From assembly GCA_002477465.1 (NCBI GenBank), contig DLPV01000027.1, positions 1-49,258 on the forward strand: a DNA stretch of 49,258 nt. Direction: 5' to 3'. The translations under genes and the position numbers were made by a program. Within the stretch, counting starts at the first letter, position 1. Every line of letters starts with the position of its first letter. The notes beneath the pieces were generated by a model. The model searched no databases, was not told the origin of the DNA, and saw nothing but the letters and a program-made list of their open reading frames with translations. Shown piece after piece: positions 17,222-26,316 of this stretch. Origin of the DNA: Gammaproteobacteria bacterium UBA7449 (lineage in GTDB: Bacteria; Pseudomonadota; Gammaproteobacteria; Pseudomonadales; Pseudohongiellaceae).

Positions 17222-17473
17222 TTAGTCGGCTTCGCCAGCGTTCTTCTGAGCGTCCTGTGGAGCACCTTTCAGAGTCCGCCAGCCCTTGCCGCCGATGACT
17301 TTGGCTAGAGCCGCCAGGCACACGATTAATACCCCCTGCCCGATTATGGCATTAACCACCGAAATGGTTTCTGGCCGGGTTGCGATGAGCACCATGTTGA
17401 CCAGGGTGGAAATGACCGCCACCGCCAGGATGAGGGCGAGCAATAACTGGAGCACAGCAACTAATTTTTCCAT
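17222..17473 (-). CDS. 83-residue inner-membrane protein, unknown
   Basis: Two hydrophobic segments (about residues 5-31 and 41-62) flank a short polar loop, with a charged tail. The start ATG is preceded by a TTATAAT box only a few bases away, which is more likely a promoter element than a ribosome site. It lies between ribF and the acyltransferase fusion on the same strand, near both, so it could belong to either unit. No family was recognised. Confidence 0.55.
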   Translation of the reverse strand: MEKLVAVLQLLLALILAVAVISTLVNMVLIATRPETISVVNAIIGQGVLIVCLAALAKVIGGKGWRTLKGAPQDAQKNAGEAD

Positions 17474-17505
17474 GACGCCATTATAAGAGCCCTGGCTGGG
17501 CAGCG

Positions 17506-19251
17506 CTAGGCAGAGTCTTGCAGCTGGTGAAATGACATGAAATATTCCAGCCCTTCGGTCCCGAGGAATCGATTGAGGGTCTTGCGCTCGGTATTACGCA
17601 CATCGACAATGATCAGCCCCTCCAGGGAATCATTAAAATTTGAGTGGATATTAAAGCAGACCAACTTCCCATTCAGTGAGAGGTAGTGGCGCAGCAAAAC
17701 AGGCACCGCCTTGCCGGGATCGCAGCGTCCTATTAATTTGCCAAGCATCTTGACGTTTGCCAACTCTGCTAGCATGTCCTCAGTCCATACCCGATTCCTG
17801 ACCTTTAGCGGGGTAATAGGTTCCACCAGGGCAGCGAAATCTTTCGCCTTGAAATTGGTCAGCATCGTATCAGCTATCAAGCTTCGCGCCAGGTCACTGT
17901 AATCCCTGGAAATACTCACCGATCCGAATAAAGTGTGATACCTGGGGTTTTTTACAAGAATCTGCCCAATGCCTCGCCATAATAGATTCAGTGATACAGG
18001 CCGGCGCTGATAATCGATATGAATAAACGACCGCCCCATCTCGATAGCCGAACCCAGCCGATAGATAAAAGCTTCGTCGTATTTATAGAGTGAGCGACTG
18101 TATAGGCCCTTCACGCCGTGCTTGGCGACGATTTCATCAACCAGTCCCACCCGATAGGCACCCGCTATCCTCTGTTCCTGTTTATCCCAGAGGAATAGGT
18201 GAAGATAGTGAGGGTCAAACTCATCCGAATCCTTGGCGAGGCCGGTGCCCTCACCCACTGCCCTGAACGCTATTTCCCTCGCTATCGCAATCTGCTCCAT
18301 GATCGGCCCAAGGCGATTATAGGGCGCGCAATAAACATCAAATTCCTCATGCTCTACCAACCTGCAATCGGCCAGGCCATCTATCGCTTTTTCTACTTCA
18401 GAGCTGCCGTATTTCTGGTCCAGTTGCTCGATACCCTCCATGGATATCGCTTCCACCGACTTGTCTGCCTCTGCTAGAGCATCGGTCGCTACACGCAAAT
18501 ATTGGGTTGCGGCTATCGGGCTTTTCAACAGCCGCAGCTCCTGGGCGGGGATGGGGCGCCCGATCTTGAGAGGTAGCGTGTAACCCTGTTTATTAGCAAG
18601 CTGGCGCGGCAGCAAAATGGTCCGCAGTCGCGGATGAATCACCCCTGCCCCATAAAAATAGCCGCTATTTCTCCCCCCCACGTAAACCGGGGTGCAGCTA
18701 GCCTCATAGCGCTTCAGCAGCTGGCCTGCCAGGCGGTTCCATTGCTTGTCCTGAATGCGGCGGTGGCTGAACTCATAGGCTGATACCATACCCGCTGGAA
18801 AAAGTAATACCGCACCGTCATTTTTAAGATGCTTGTGCACCTGCTTGATGCCCCCGACGTTGCCGGCGGCCGCGTCGCTGGAGAGGACATTTACCCCTAT
18901 AAACAGAGGCGCTAGCTCGGGAATAAGGCGCAGCAGCTCATTGGTTAAAACCTGCAAATCAGGTCGATACCTGCCTATGACTCTTGCAATAGCCATCCCC
19001 TCTAGCCCACCCAAAGGGTGGTTGGCCACGATTAGAACGGGGCCAGTTTTGGGAATATCTTCCAGCAGCGCCTCATTCTCAATGTCTATATCGATGCCGA
19101 GGGCATCCAGGGAATACTCCAGAAACTGCAGAGGATCCAGATTGAGCGGCCGCTCGTCATAGATCTTGGCCAGCGGTTTAAGTCCCAGCGCACTCTCAAT
19201 AGCAGAGGCGACAAAGCGAGGTTTGATGGGGAGCCGGCAGGGATTAGTCAT
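17506..19251 (-). CDS. PlsC-type acyltransferase fused to GNAT N-acyltransferase (OlsF-like)
   Basis: A 581-residue two-domain protein. The N-terminal half (to about residue 270) is a lysophospholipid acyltransferase: ANHPLGGLEGMA stands at the H-motif, LFIGVNVL and LFPAGMVS follow. The C-terminal half (about 290-575) resembles hemolysin-type N-acyltransferases of the OlsB kind: FDVYCAPYNRLG, a YRLGSAIEMGRSFI strand and FGSVSISRDYS. As far as I recall, the order and length match OlsF of Serratia, in which the C-terminal half makes the N-acyl amino acid and the N-terminal half adds the second chain, giving ornithine lipid. The canonical acyltransferase Asp after the His is replaced here (NHPLGG). 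It overlaps the ATP-grasp gene by 8 bases. The exact lipid is unknown. Confidence 0.8.
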   Translation of the reverse strand: MTNPCRLPIKPRFVASAIESALGLKPLAKIYDERPLNLDPLQFLEYSLDALGIDIDIENEALLEDIPKTGPVLIVANHPLGGLEGMAIARVIGRYRPDLQVLTNELLRLIPELAPLFIGVNVLSSDAAAGNVGGIKQVHKHLKNDGAVLLFPAGMVSAYEFSHRRIQDKQWNRLAGQLLKRYEASCTPVYVGGRNSGYFYGAGVIHPRLRTILLPRQLANKQGYTLPLKIGRPIPAQELRLLKSPIAATQYLRVATDALAEADKSVEAISMEGIEQLDQKYGSSEVEKAIDGLADCRLVEHEEFDVYCAPYNRLGPIMEQIAIAREIAFRAVGEGTGLAKDSDEFDPHYLHLFLWDKQEQRIAGAYRVGLVDEIVAKHGVKGLYSRSLYKYDEAFIYRLGSAIEMGRSFIHIDYQRRPVSLNLLWRGIGQILVKNPRYHTLFGSVSISRDYSDLARSLIADTMLTNFKAKDFAALVEPITPLKVRNRVWTEDMLAELANVKMLGKLIGRCDPGKAVPVLLRHYLSLNGKLVCFNIHSNFNDSLEGLIIVDVRNTERKTLNRFLGTEGLEYFMSFHQLQDSA

Positions 19252-20365
19252 TATCAGGATATTGTTTTATTAATTGCGATTCAAAGCGCCATGCGCTGAA
19301 TAACGCCTTGAGGCCAGGCGGTTCATGCCCCAGTGCGCGATTGGCAGAACCAAGTTTAAACAGCGTGTGGTATTGCTGCAACAACGTTCTCAGGGCCTGG
19401 CTCAGGCTGGCATTACAGTCCCAGATGTTAATAGATTCGGAGCTGGCACCGTTGATTTCAATAATGTGAAAATCCCTACCCGACCGCAGGCTTTCAATGT
19501 CTTTGAACTTGATGTCCAGGCGACCATAATGATAGCCAGGTATATCAGCAAAGATCTGATCGAGGGCTGCAAGCAACTCCTCGCTGATCAGATCTGCGGC
19601 GTCTCGAAACACAGCCCCGCGAGAATGGCTCGCAGAAAACACCAGACGATAGGGCTCCCCTGCCGGGATAAGCAATTCCCAATTCGCCTTGTGGCGCTCC
19701 CCGTAAAGATGCTGAAGCTCTCCAGCCCGCGGATCCGCTGCAACCAGTTCGGCCAGCGTACTGAATCCATCACCGATAACAAAAGGCGCGTATTTAAGTG
19801 TAAACGATGTAATCTCGCCGCGTTCAGCATGGGGATGCCTGACATAGAAGACTCCGGCCTCAGCTTCCCACTCACTAAGACGCTGGAATTGAATCTCCCC
19901 TTGAACAGGAAATTTTGACAGGTAGGCTTCCAGTTCTGCGCGGTCACCAAGCAGTTTTACTCCAGCACCCCGGCAGCCAATATTGGGTTTGCCCACCACC
20001 GGAAACTTGAAACCGGCCGCGTCTATCAGCGCAGCCACATCTGCTGCCTGTTCAGGTATTGGCGCATTTGTTTTGGAATAAATTCGCCATGGCAATATCC
20101 AGTCGCGGGCAACTGCGCCGGCGGCGTCAAACACAGCGGATTTTTGCACACCAACCATACCTGAAAGTGGCACGGCGGGATTGGCGATGAGAGGCAAGGT
20201 AAGGCTGCGATGCCACACCGATAGCAGCAGCCATTGCAACACCACGGGGATATACATGAGCCACATTGGCCAGAATTCGAAATAGGAGGTGGTACGACCC
20301 GATAAATCCAAGGGTGGCATGCCCGGTGGCACATAGGGATTCTCTTTGCTTGTCGTTTCGTTCAC
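19244..20365 (-). CDS. ATP-grasp ligase with N-terminal hydrophobic segment
   Basis: About 373 residues. The ATP-grasp core is visible as PVVGKPNIGCRGAGVKLL (nucleotide-binding Lys and Gly-rich loop), GEIQFQRL, and the metal-binding end YGRLDIKF...FHIIEINGASSES. The family joins a carboxylate to an amine using ATP; D-Ala-D-Ala ligase is the best-known relative. Unlike that enzyme, it begins with a hydrophobic, Trp-rich stretch (residues about 28-55) that could touch or enter the membrane. Its stop overlaps the start of the PlsC-GNAT gene (ATGACTAA), so the two are translationally coupled and likely act together. The start is uncertain: GTG at 20365 follows GGTGGG, and a TTG lies eight codons upstream. 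Confidence 0.75.
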   Translation of the reverse strand: MNETTSKENPYVPPGMPPLDLSGRTTSYFEFWPMWLMYIPVVLQWLLLSVWHRSLTLPLIANPAVPLSGMVGVQKSAVFDAAGAVARDWILPWRIYSKTNAPIPEQAADVAALIDAAGFKFPVVGKPNIGCRGAGVKLLGDRAELEAYLSKFPVQGEIQFQRLSEWEAEAGVFYVRHPHAERGEITSFTLKYAPFVIGDGFSTLAELVAADPRAGELQHLYGERHKANWELLIPAGEPYRLVFSASHSRGAVFRDAADLISEELLAALDQIFADIPGYHYGRLDIKFKDIESLRSGRDFHIIEINGASSESINIWDCNASLSQALRTLLQQYHTLFKLGSANRALGHEPPGLKALFSAWRFESQLIKQYPDND

Positions 20366-20569
20366 CCTAACACCCACCAGTAAAAACAATTCAGACCGAC
20401 CTACGGCGAAAATGATTCCCTTCGCCTGGATTTTTTCAGGCAGCGGATATTTCGCTGCGTAGATCGCAAATCCATTATAGCCCTGCAGGCTCTATCGCGG
20501 CGACTAGGCAATACTTCGCAGGCCTTGCTATTATCAAGCGATCTGCCGCTATCATTGTCGGCACCCCTG

Positions 20570-21043
20570 ATGACTGAATGGACGAACTTAATGCTAGGCA
20601 AGATATTGCTTACTCTCACCGTGATTGGCATAGCCTACCTGGTAATCAGGCAGCGTCAGGTCGCCGAGGCAATGGCAACGACCAAAGCGAAAGATAAGGG
20701 CAGAGCAAGTACGAAACATTCTCCATCGAGCAACTCACCAGCTGCTGCGCTCCCCGAAAATAGTCTGGCCGCTGACCAGCCTGGCTTTAGCCAGGATCTT
20801 CGTGTCGCTTCCTATCTATTCCTGGTATTTATGGTTGGTATTGGCGCAGCACTTTATTACTACCGCTGGCAGGATGATCACCAGGTGATCACAGTGAACT
20901 TGCATAGCGCCGACCAGGACACGCCAGTAAGCTACCAGGTATATAAGTTTCAGCTGCGGGACCGCACATTTACCACCGTGGATGGCAGACAGGTTACGGT
21001 TGCCAGTTCAGAACGCATGGAGATCATTGGCCTGAATGACTGA
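20570..21043 (+). CDS. membrane protein coupled to the YdeP-type oxidoreductase
   Basis: About 157 residues with two hydrophobic segments. One is at the N-terminus (LGKILLTLTVIGIAYLVI), the other in the middle (VASYLFLVFMVGIGAALYYY), separated by a polar Ala/Ser/Lys-rich linker. A soluble C-terminal domain of about 60 residues follows. Its stop overlaps the start of the molybdoenzyme gene by 8 bases, so the two are translated together. It might anchor or assist that enzyme. Start is uncertain: ATG at 20570 or at 20591. No family was recognised. Confidence 0.6.
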   Translation: MTEWTNLMLGKILLTLTVIGIAYLVIRQRQVAEAMATTKAKDKGRASTKHSPSSNSPAAALPENSLAADQPGFSQDLRVASYLFLVFMVGIGAALYYYRWQDDHQVITVNLHSADQDTPVSYQVYKFQLRDRTFTTVDGRQVTVASSERMEIIGLND

Positions 21044-23267
21044 AGCTTCAAAATTCGATAACCTCCCCTCAGCAGGCGGTTTTAAAGCCATTAACTATGT
21101 GATGTCGATCGCCCGCAAAGTAGGCACTCGCAAATTGACGGCCGCGGTTAGATCCAAGAATGCCTGCAAAGCCTGCGCCTTTGGCACCGGCGGCCAGCGC
21201 GGCGGTTTGCATAATGAGTACAGCAACCGAGTTGAGATATGTAACAAGAATATCCAGGCCCAGTTAAGCGACAATCGTGAACCCATTCCTGTAGAGATCT
21301 TCGAACAAAATTCGCTCTCTGAACTGCGCGAACTAAGCGGCAAGCAATTAGAAGACCTTGGGCGCCTCTCCCATCCACTTTACAAAGAGGCAGGCGCCGA
21401 CCGCTACCAGATCATTGACTACAAGCAAGCGCTTCAGCTCATAGCAGATCGAATGGCGACCAGCGATCCGCAGCGCAGTTTCTTTTATGGATCGGGCCGC
21501 TCCTCGAATGAAGCAGCGTTTATTTTGCAGCTATTCGCGCGCCTATACGGCTGTAACCATATTAATAATTGCTCCTATTATTGCCACCAGGCGTCGGGCG
21601 TAGGACTAAACGCGACTATCGGCACCGGCACCGCCACCATTCAATATGGTGATCTGCATAGAGCAGACCTGATTTTCGTATTCGGCGCGAACCCCGCATC
21701 GAATCACCCTCGCTTTGTCAAAGTGCTGCTGGAATGCCGTCAGCGAGGAGGCAAGGTAATCATTGTCAATCCGGCAAGAGAAGCGGGATTAGTGCGTTTT
21801 GCGTCCCCAGCGAATTTTAAATCGATGATTTCCGGTGGCGGTGAGGTAGCCTCACACTACGTTCAGCCCCATGTGGGCGGTGATGTAGCTTTTATCACAG
21901 GTGTAGCAAAATGGTTGCTGGAGAATGATGCGATCGACAGTGGTTTTATTGCTGCCTGCTGTGAGGGTTTCGACGACTATCGCCATTATCTGGAGCAGAC
22001 CGACTGGGATTCGATTGTTCGGGAATCCGGGGTCGATAGAGACGTTATTGCCGAGATAGGCAGGGTTTATCAGAATTCTGAACGCGCCGTAATGGCCTGG
22101 GGCATGGGACTGACCCATCACTACAACGGATCAGAAAATATTGAGGCCGTTACAGCCCTTGCGCTATTGCGCGGTATGATTGGTGGAGACGGCAAGGGGC
22201 TGCTGCCACTTCGAGGCCATTCAAATGTGCAGGGTGTTAGCAGCGTGGGACTGACGCCTGCCTTGAAATCGCAGGTTTTTACAGCGTTGGAATCCGAGCT
22301 TGGCATTGCCTTACCCACCAGCGAAGGGATGCATACCCTGGCCTGCGTGCAGGCTGCCGAGGTCGGCAACATAGACTTTGCCTTGCTGCTGGGAGGCAAT
22401 CTTTTCTCAGCCAACCCCGATACCGGATTTTCTGAGCGTGCCCTGAGCAACATTCCGTTCAAAGTCATGATTAACTCGACGCTTAACCAGACCCACCTCA
22501 ACGGGGTAGCTGGAGAAAACCTGGTGCTACCCATCCGGGTAAGGGATGAAGAACAGCAGCCCACGACCCAGGAATCTATGTTCAACTTTGTGCGCATGAG
22601 TGACGGCGGATTTGATCGAATTCCGGCACTGCTTTCTGAGGTAGAAATAATCACTGCCATCGCCGAACAGCTTATCCCGCAGGCAACTCTGGATTTTTCA
22701 CAATTCCGAAAACACCGCAATATTCGTTATGTCATCGGGCGAGTCATTCCTGGCTTTGAAGACTTCGCCCATATTGATGACAGTAAGAGAGAGTTCCATA
22801 TCAAAGGCAGACATCTGGATTCACCACTGTTCAATACCCCATCCAGACGCGCGCGTTTTACAGTGCCGGAAATTACAAACTGGCGAAAAAGGCAGCGCCA
22901 GGCACCAGCGGCGGGATCAGATTTGGAATTTATTCTGACCAGCGTTCGCAGCGAGGGCCAGTTCAACACCATTATTTATAGTGAAGAAGATGTGTACCGA
23001 AATCAGCAGGATCGCCACGTCCTGTTCATGCATCCAAAAGACATAGCGTTGCTGAACCTGGAGGAAGGGGCATTGGTGGATGTAGTCAATGCAACAGGCG
23101 CTATGGAGAAGCTTCGAGTCGCCAGATACGGTATCAGACCAGGCAATGTCATGACCTATTTTCCTGAGGCTAATGTATTAATCCCCCAGGATACTGATCA
23201 TCGCAGCAAAACGCCTGGCTTCAAGAGTGTGTCGGTGCAAATTCGAACGCAGCAACCCTCGTCATAG
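21036..23267 (+). CDS. molybdopterin oxidoreductase, FdhF/YdeP family
   Basis: A 743-residue molybdenum bis-MGD enzyme. The N-terminus carries NACKACAFGTGGQRGG (Cys44, Cys47) and a third Cys (Cys69), the reduced pattern of the YdeP group, not the four-Cys cluster site of formate dehydrogenase H. The cofactor domains are visible in FFYGSGRSSNEAA, NNCSYYCHQASG, VFGANPASNHPR, LRGMIGGDGKGLLPLRGHSNVQG and the C-terminal beta-barrel (VRSEGQFNTIIY, HPKDIALLNLEEG). No signal peptide, so it is cytosolic. Substrate is unknown; the Escherichia coli relative has been linked to acid resistance. It is coupled to the upstream membrane-protein gene. The 3' end overlaps a leftward pseudogene by 47 bases. Confidence 0.85.
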   Translation: MTEASKFDNLPSAGGFKAINYVMSIARKVGTRKLTAAVRSKNACKACAFGTGGQRGGLHNEYSNRVEICNKNIQAQLSDNREPIPVEIFEQNSLSELRELSGKQLEDLGRLSHPLYKEAGADRYQIIDYKQALQLIADRMATSDPQRSFFYGSGRSSNEAAFILQLFARLYGCNHINNCSYYCHQASGVGLNATIGTGTATIQYGDLHRADLIFVFGANPASNHPRFVKVLLECRQRGGKVIIVNPAREAGLVRFASPANFKSMISGGGEVASHYVQPHVGGDVAFITGVAKWLLENDAIDSGFIAACCEGFDDYRHYLEQTDWDSIVRESGVDRDVIAEIGRVYQNSERAVMAWGMGLTHHYNGSENIEAVTALALLRGMIGGDGKGLLPLRGHSNVQGVSSVGLTPALKSQVFTALESELGIALPTSEGMHTLACVQAAEVGNIDFALLLGGNLFSANPDTGFSERALSNIPFKVMINSTLNQTHLNGVAGENLVLPIRVRDEEQQPTTQESMFNFVRMSDGGFDRIPALLSEVEIITAIAEQLIPQATLDFSQFRKHRNIRYVIGRVIPGFEDFAHIDDSKREFHIKGRHLDSPLFNTPSRRARFTVPEITNWRKRQRQAPAAGSDLEFILTSVRSEGQFNTIIYSEEDVYRNQQDRHVLFMHPKDIALLNLEEGALVDVVNATGAMEKLRVARYGIRPGNVMTYFPEANVLIPQDTDHRSKTPGFKSVSVQIRTQQPSS

Positions 23268-23544
23268 CCAGCCAACCCGCGTTGTAGGCTCCGCGATGTC
23301 CACGTGCGGGCTCAAAAGCATACTCCAGCATTTGGTTCAGATCACCATCCATGTTAATCATGACGAGTTCATCGCGCTCAAACACAAACACACTTACTGC
23401 CTCGAGGGCGAAGTCTTTTTCATTTATTCCCACAAAAACCCTAACTTGTTCATCCTCTTCCCTTACCTTGACGATGCGCTCCCAGGTAAGTGATGCGTCC
23501 TTTGCCAGTAGCGATTCCTGAAACACCTCGTCTGAGAAATTCAC
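23221..23544 (-). pseudogene. C-terminal part of a DUF4252-type protein
   Basis: This 107-codon frame starts with a GTG that overlaps the stop of the sigma-factor fragment (GTGA). Its body, WERIVKVREEDEQVRVFVG then VSVFVFERDELVMINMDGDLN, resembles the second half of DUF4252 proteins, which normally have a signal peptide and an N-terminal half that are missing here. The final 30 residues run past the usual end of the domain into the end of the molybdoenzyme gene. In several bacteria an ECF sigma gene, an anti-sigma-like gene and a DUF4252 gene form one operon. I infer that a deletion joined the first and last of these. Confidence 0.6.
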
Positions 23545-23744
23545 CTCACCACCGCGTTATGCGCAACTCGCATGAGCCAGGCGTTTAACTTGCTATGATC
23601 AAGCCTTTGCCAGTTCTGCCAAAGCTTGATGAAGACGTCTTGCGTAATATCCTCGGCGTCTTCTCGAGCGCGCAGGCTGTAGTTGGCAAAAGAGAAGACC
23701 CTTTGCCGATACTGCGTTATGGCTTGCTGATATTGCTTTTGCAT
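23541..23744 (-). pseudogene. ECF sigma-70 factor fragment (region 2 only)
   Basis: A 67-codon frame covering region 2 of an ECF-type sigma factor: RVFSFANYSLRAREDAEDIT, QDVFIKLWQNW, and WLMRVAHNAVVR, which is the -10-recognition helix. It stops where region 2 ends, so the linker and the -35-binding region 4 (about 100 residues) are missing. The stop overlaps the start of the DUF4252-type remnant. A short region-2 protein is unlikely to work as a sigma factor, so I call it a deletion remnant. Confidence 0.7.
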
Positions 23745-23910
23745 TTGTTTATGAAGACGGGGGCTCTTCAGAAAAGTTACAACCCGTTTTTTCCCCTGAA
23801 TTTGACGATAAAAACCTAAAACCCAACTGATTTCATTGACGTTTTATCTCAAGATGCAACGGCAGTCAGCGCGCCCTGCTATACTCAGATAAAACGCCAC
23901 ATGCCGCCCT

Positions 23911-24627
23911 ATGCGCCCTTATTACCTCTTATTTCTCTCTTTCCTGGCTGTGATCACATCACAATCAGGCATGTCCGCCGAAGAAACCATCATTTTAGGC
24001 GATGGCATCAGCGTGCGGGTGCTCTATTTTGAGCCGGAGTCATTTGTCGAGAGCCCGCCTCTGGCGATTTTGATGTCAGGCGGCTACAGCGATGAATTCA
24101 TGGCGAGGGCCCAGTTCTGGCTGGGTAAGGAGATGGTCCAGCGGGGCTGGGCTGTGGCAGTACCTATTTCCGATCAGGGCAGGAAGTTTTTCGTTGAGAA
24201 CGGCGGCATCATTCCAGCCGTAATTAGGCAGCTAAGGAAGACCCACACCATCAGCGAGCAGAAACCCATGCTGCTGGGTATCTCCAGCGGTGGCAGCGCA
24301 GCGCTGGCCATTGCAGCCGCTTCCCCGGATCTTTACACAGGCGTCATCGCTGCACCCGGCAGAATTTGGGATGCGGGCAAATTTTCAAGGCTTAGCGGAC
24401 TACAGGTGTATTTGCGAGTCGGGGAGAAGGACGATTTTCGATGGAATCGACTGCTGGATGAGAATGCCGCTCTGCTGCGCCAGGCAGGTGCCCTTGTCGA
24501 TGCGGCACTAGTGCCCGACGCGCGTCATATATTCGCATTGAACTGGAAAGAATTGGAGACCTGGTTAGAGCCACTTCAGCTGCGACGGGGATTGACTCCA
24601 AAGTCAGAGCAATCGCCGCACCGCTGA
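23911..24627 (+). CDS. exported alpha/beta-hydrolase-like protein
   Basis: A 238-residue protein with a signal peptide (cleavage near residue 22). The nucleophile elbow is GISSGGS (Ser near residue 126), followed by AALAIAAASPDLYTGVIAAPGR. An Asp in VGEKDDF and a His in DARHIFAL supply the rest of a plausible triad. This matches secreted esterase or depolymerase-like alpha/beta-hydrolases. Substrate is unknown. It is convergent with the lipoprotein gene. Confidence 0.75.
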   Translation: MRPYYLLFLSFLAVITSQSGMSAEETIILGDGISVRVLYFEPESFVESPPLAILMSGGYSDEFMARAQFWLGKEMVQRGWAVAVPISDQGRKFFVENGGIIPAVIRQLRKTHTISEQKPMLLGISSGGSAALAIAAASPDLYTGVIAAPGRIWDAGKFSRLSGLQVYLRVGEKDDFRWNRLLDENAALLRQAGALVDAALVPDARHIFALNWKELETWLEPLQLRRGLTPKSEQSPHR

Positions 24628-24661
24628 ATTCGGGCCAGAACTGACCCAAGGCGACTTCTGT

Positions 24662-25021
24662 TTAGAAGCGCTCCTCTTCTATCCAATAATTGCTCACAAT
24701 GCCATCGGCAAATTCTATGGAAAGCGTTTCAACCCGCTCTTCTTCTACATCGACAGAGAATATCAGGAAGAGACCGACCTCAGTGTCTTTCTCTGAGCGG
24801 TTGCGATATTTCCAGATTTCCGTGCCATCCGCGTAATTTAATTTGGTCACCGGATCACCAAAAGAGTTTCTGAACCACTGCTTGTCACTCTGGCCAACCT
24901 GTAATCGAGTCACATCCCCTTCATTCCATACCGTCTGAAGAGGTCTCGAATCTGAATCAACTGTCACCAGACATCCAGTCATCGTCACAGCCATGGCCAA
25001 TAAAAGTGCTTTCTTTATCAT
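24662..25021 (-). CDS. small outer-membrane-type lipoprotein
   Basis: About 119 residues. The lipobox MTGC (Cys17) follows a short hydrophobic signal, so the protein is lipid-anchored. The body has the pattern VTRLQVGQSDKQWFRNSFGDPVTKLNYADGTEIWKYRNR, like the small SmpA/OmlA-type beta-alpha domain. The ATG at 25021 is chosen because it follows GGGGAACGAGTA and makes a normal signal peptide; a frame-open extension of 18 residues upstream does not. Role unknown. Confidence 0.75.
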   Translation of the reverse strand: MIKKALLLAMAVTMTGCLVTVDSDSRPLQTVWNEGDVTRLQVGQSDKQWFRNSFGDPVTKLNYADGTEIWKYRNRSEKDTEVGLFLIFSVDVEEERVETLSIEFADGIVSNYWIEEERF

Positions 25022-25279
25022 TACTCGTTCCCCGTTAATGTTCTTGGTTAAGATTGTAAGCATGCTGAGATGCAATCACTGCATTGAGCCCCTACAACGC
25101 ACTGCGAGATCGCCTGCTATATCCCTAAGACTCCACTCAGTAGAAAAAGTTACAGCGAATTACCACACCAGCTTATTCTCCCAGCCTGAATCAAAGCTTA
25201 ATAGGCGCAGCGCTTTTCGATATGCTTGGCATCGCCGAATTAGACTGCGAATCCCTTAAACGCCTGCGATCCTGCAACG

Positions 25280-26230
25280 ATGAGATTATTTAATTCCTTA
25301 TTCCCACTATGGGCCGCCCTGCTATCAGTATTTGCCTTTTTCTATAGTGAGGTGTTTGTACCCCTCCAGCCCAGTATCGTGCCCTTGCTGGCTACGGTCA
25401 TGTTTACTATGGGTTTGACTCTGGAGGCACGGGACTTCAAGCGCATAGCCATCGACCCCCGACCCGTATTGGTCGGGGTACTCCTGCAATTTGTCCTCAT
25501 GCCAATGCTGGCCGCCGTGCTGGCTCAAATGTTTGGTCTGTCCAACCAACTCACTGCAGGCCTGGTTCTGGTAGGCAGTTGTGCTGGAGGCACGGCTTCA
25601 AACGTTATCAGCTACCTTGCGAAGGCCGACCTGGCACTTTCAATCAGCATGACCCTAAGCTCGACCCTGATCGGTGTGGTGGCAACGCCTCTGCTATGCA
25701 GTTTCTACCTCTCAGCCACGGTCGATGTGGACACCATGGGCATGCTGACCAGCATCATCCAAATCGTATTTTTGCCAGTGCTGTTGGGTGCAACGATCAA
25801 TCATTTCGCTCCCCATCTAGTTCGACCACTGGACAGCTTCCTGCCTTCTTTTTCCATTGGGATCATACTTTTAATCATTGCGATCGTGGTCGCCCTCAAC
25901 AGCGACCGTTTACTGGAGGTGGGACTGCTCACCCTGGTGGCCGTGATTCTGCATAACCTCTTCGGGCTGGGCGGCGGCTATTATTTGAGTCGTCTGCTTG
26001 GCTTCGATCTGCGCCAGAGCCACACCATTGCTATCGAAGTTGGTATGCAGAATTCCGGGCTAGGCGTTGCCCTTGCGCTTGAGTTTTTCTCTGCAACCGC
26101 AGCATTGCCTGGCGCACTGTTTAGCGTTTGGCACAATATAAGCGGATCCATTCTCGCGTCACATTGGGGCAGCAAGCGCGATTCACTGGAATACATCATC
26201 AAGGATGATGCGCAGTTAAAAGCAGAGTGA
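25280..26230 (+). CDS. bile acid:sodium symporter family transporter
   Basis: A 316-residue inner-membrane protein with about ten hydrophobic segments. Family motifs are visible: TMGLTLEARDFKRIA near residue 45, VGSCAGGTASNVISYLAKADLALS near residue 97 (the unwound-helix substrate region), and IAIEVGMQNSGLGVALA near residue 250. BASS transporters move organic anions such as bile acids, pyruvate or pantoate with sodium; the substrate here cannot be told. It stands alone on the plus strand. Confidence 0.9.
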   Translation: MRLFNSLFPLWAALLSVFAFFYSEVFVPLQPSIVPLLATVMFTMGLTLEARDFKRIAIDPRPVLVGVLLQFVLMPMLAAVLAQMFGLSNQLTAGLVLVGSCAGGTASNVISYLAKADLALSISMTLSSTLIGVVATPLLCSFYLSATVDVDTMGMLTSIIQIVFLPVLLGATINHFAPHLVRPLDSFLPSFSIGIILLIIAIVVALNSDRLLEVGLLTLVAVILHNLFGLGGGYYLSRLLGFDLRQSHTIAIEVGMQNSGLGVALALEFFSATAALPGALFSVWHNISGSILASHWGSKRDSLEYIIKDDAQLKAE

Positions 26231-26316
26231 TCAGTATTACATTAACTTTAGCTGCTTGACCCACTTTTTTTGGCGTAAGATGCGCCGCGTTGTCAAACAT
26301 AACTGGTTAAAGACCA

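Noticed and set aside
26256..26281. Promoter TTGACC...TAAGAT before the leader ORF
   Set aside because: The spacer is only 14 bases, too short for a normal sigma-70 promoter.
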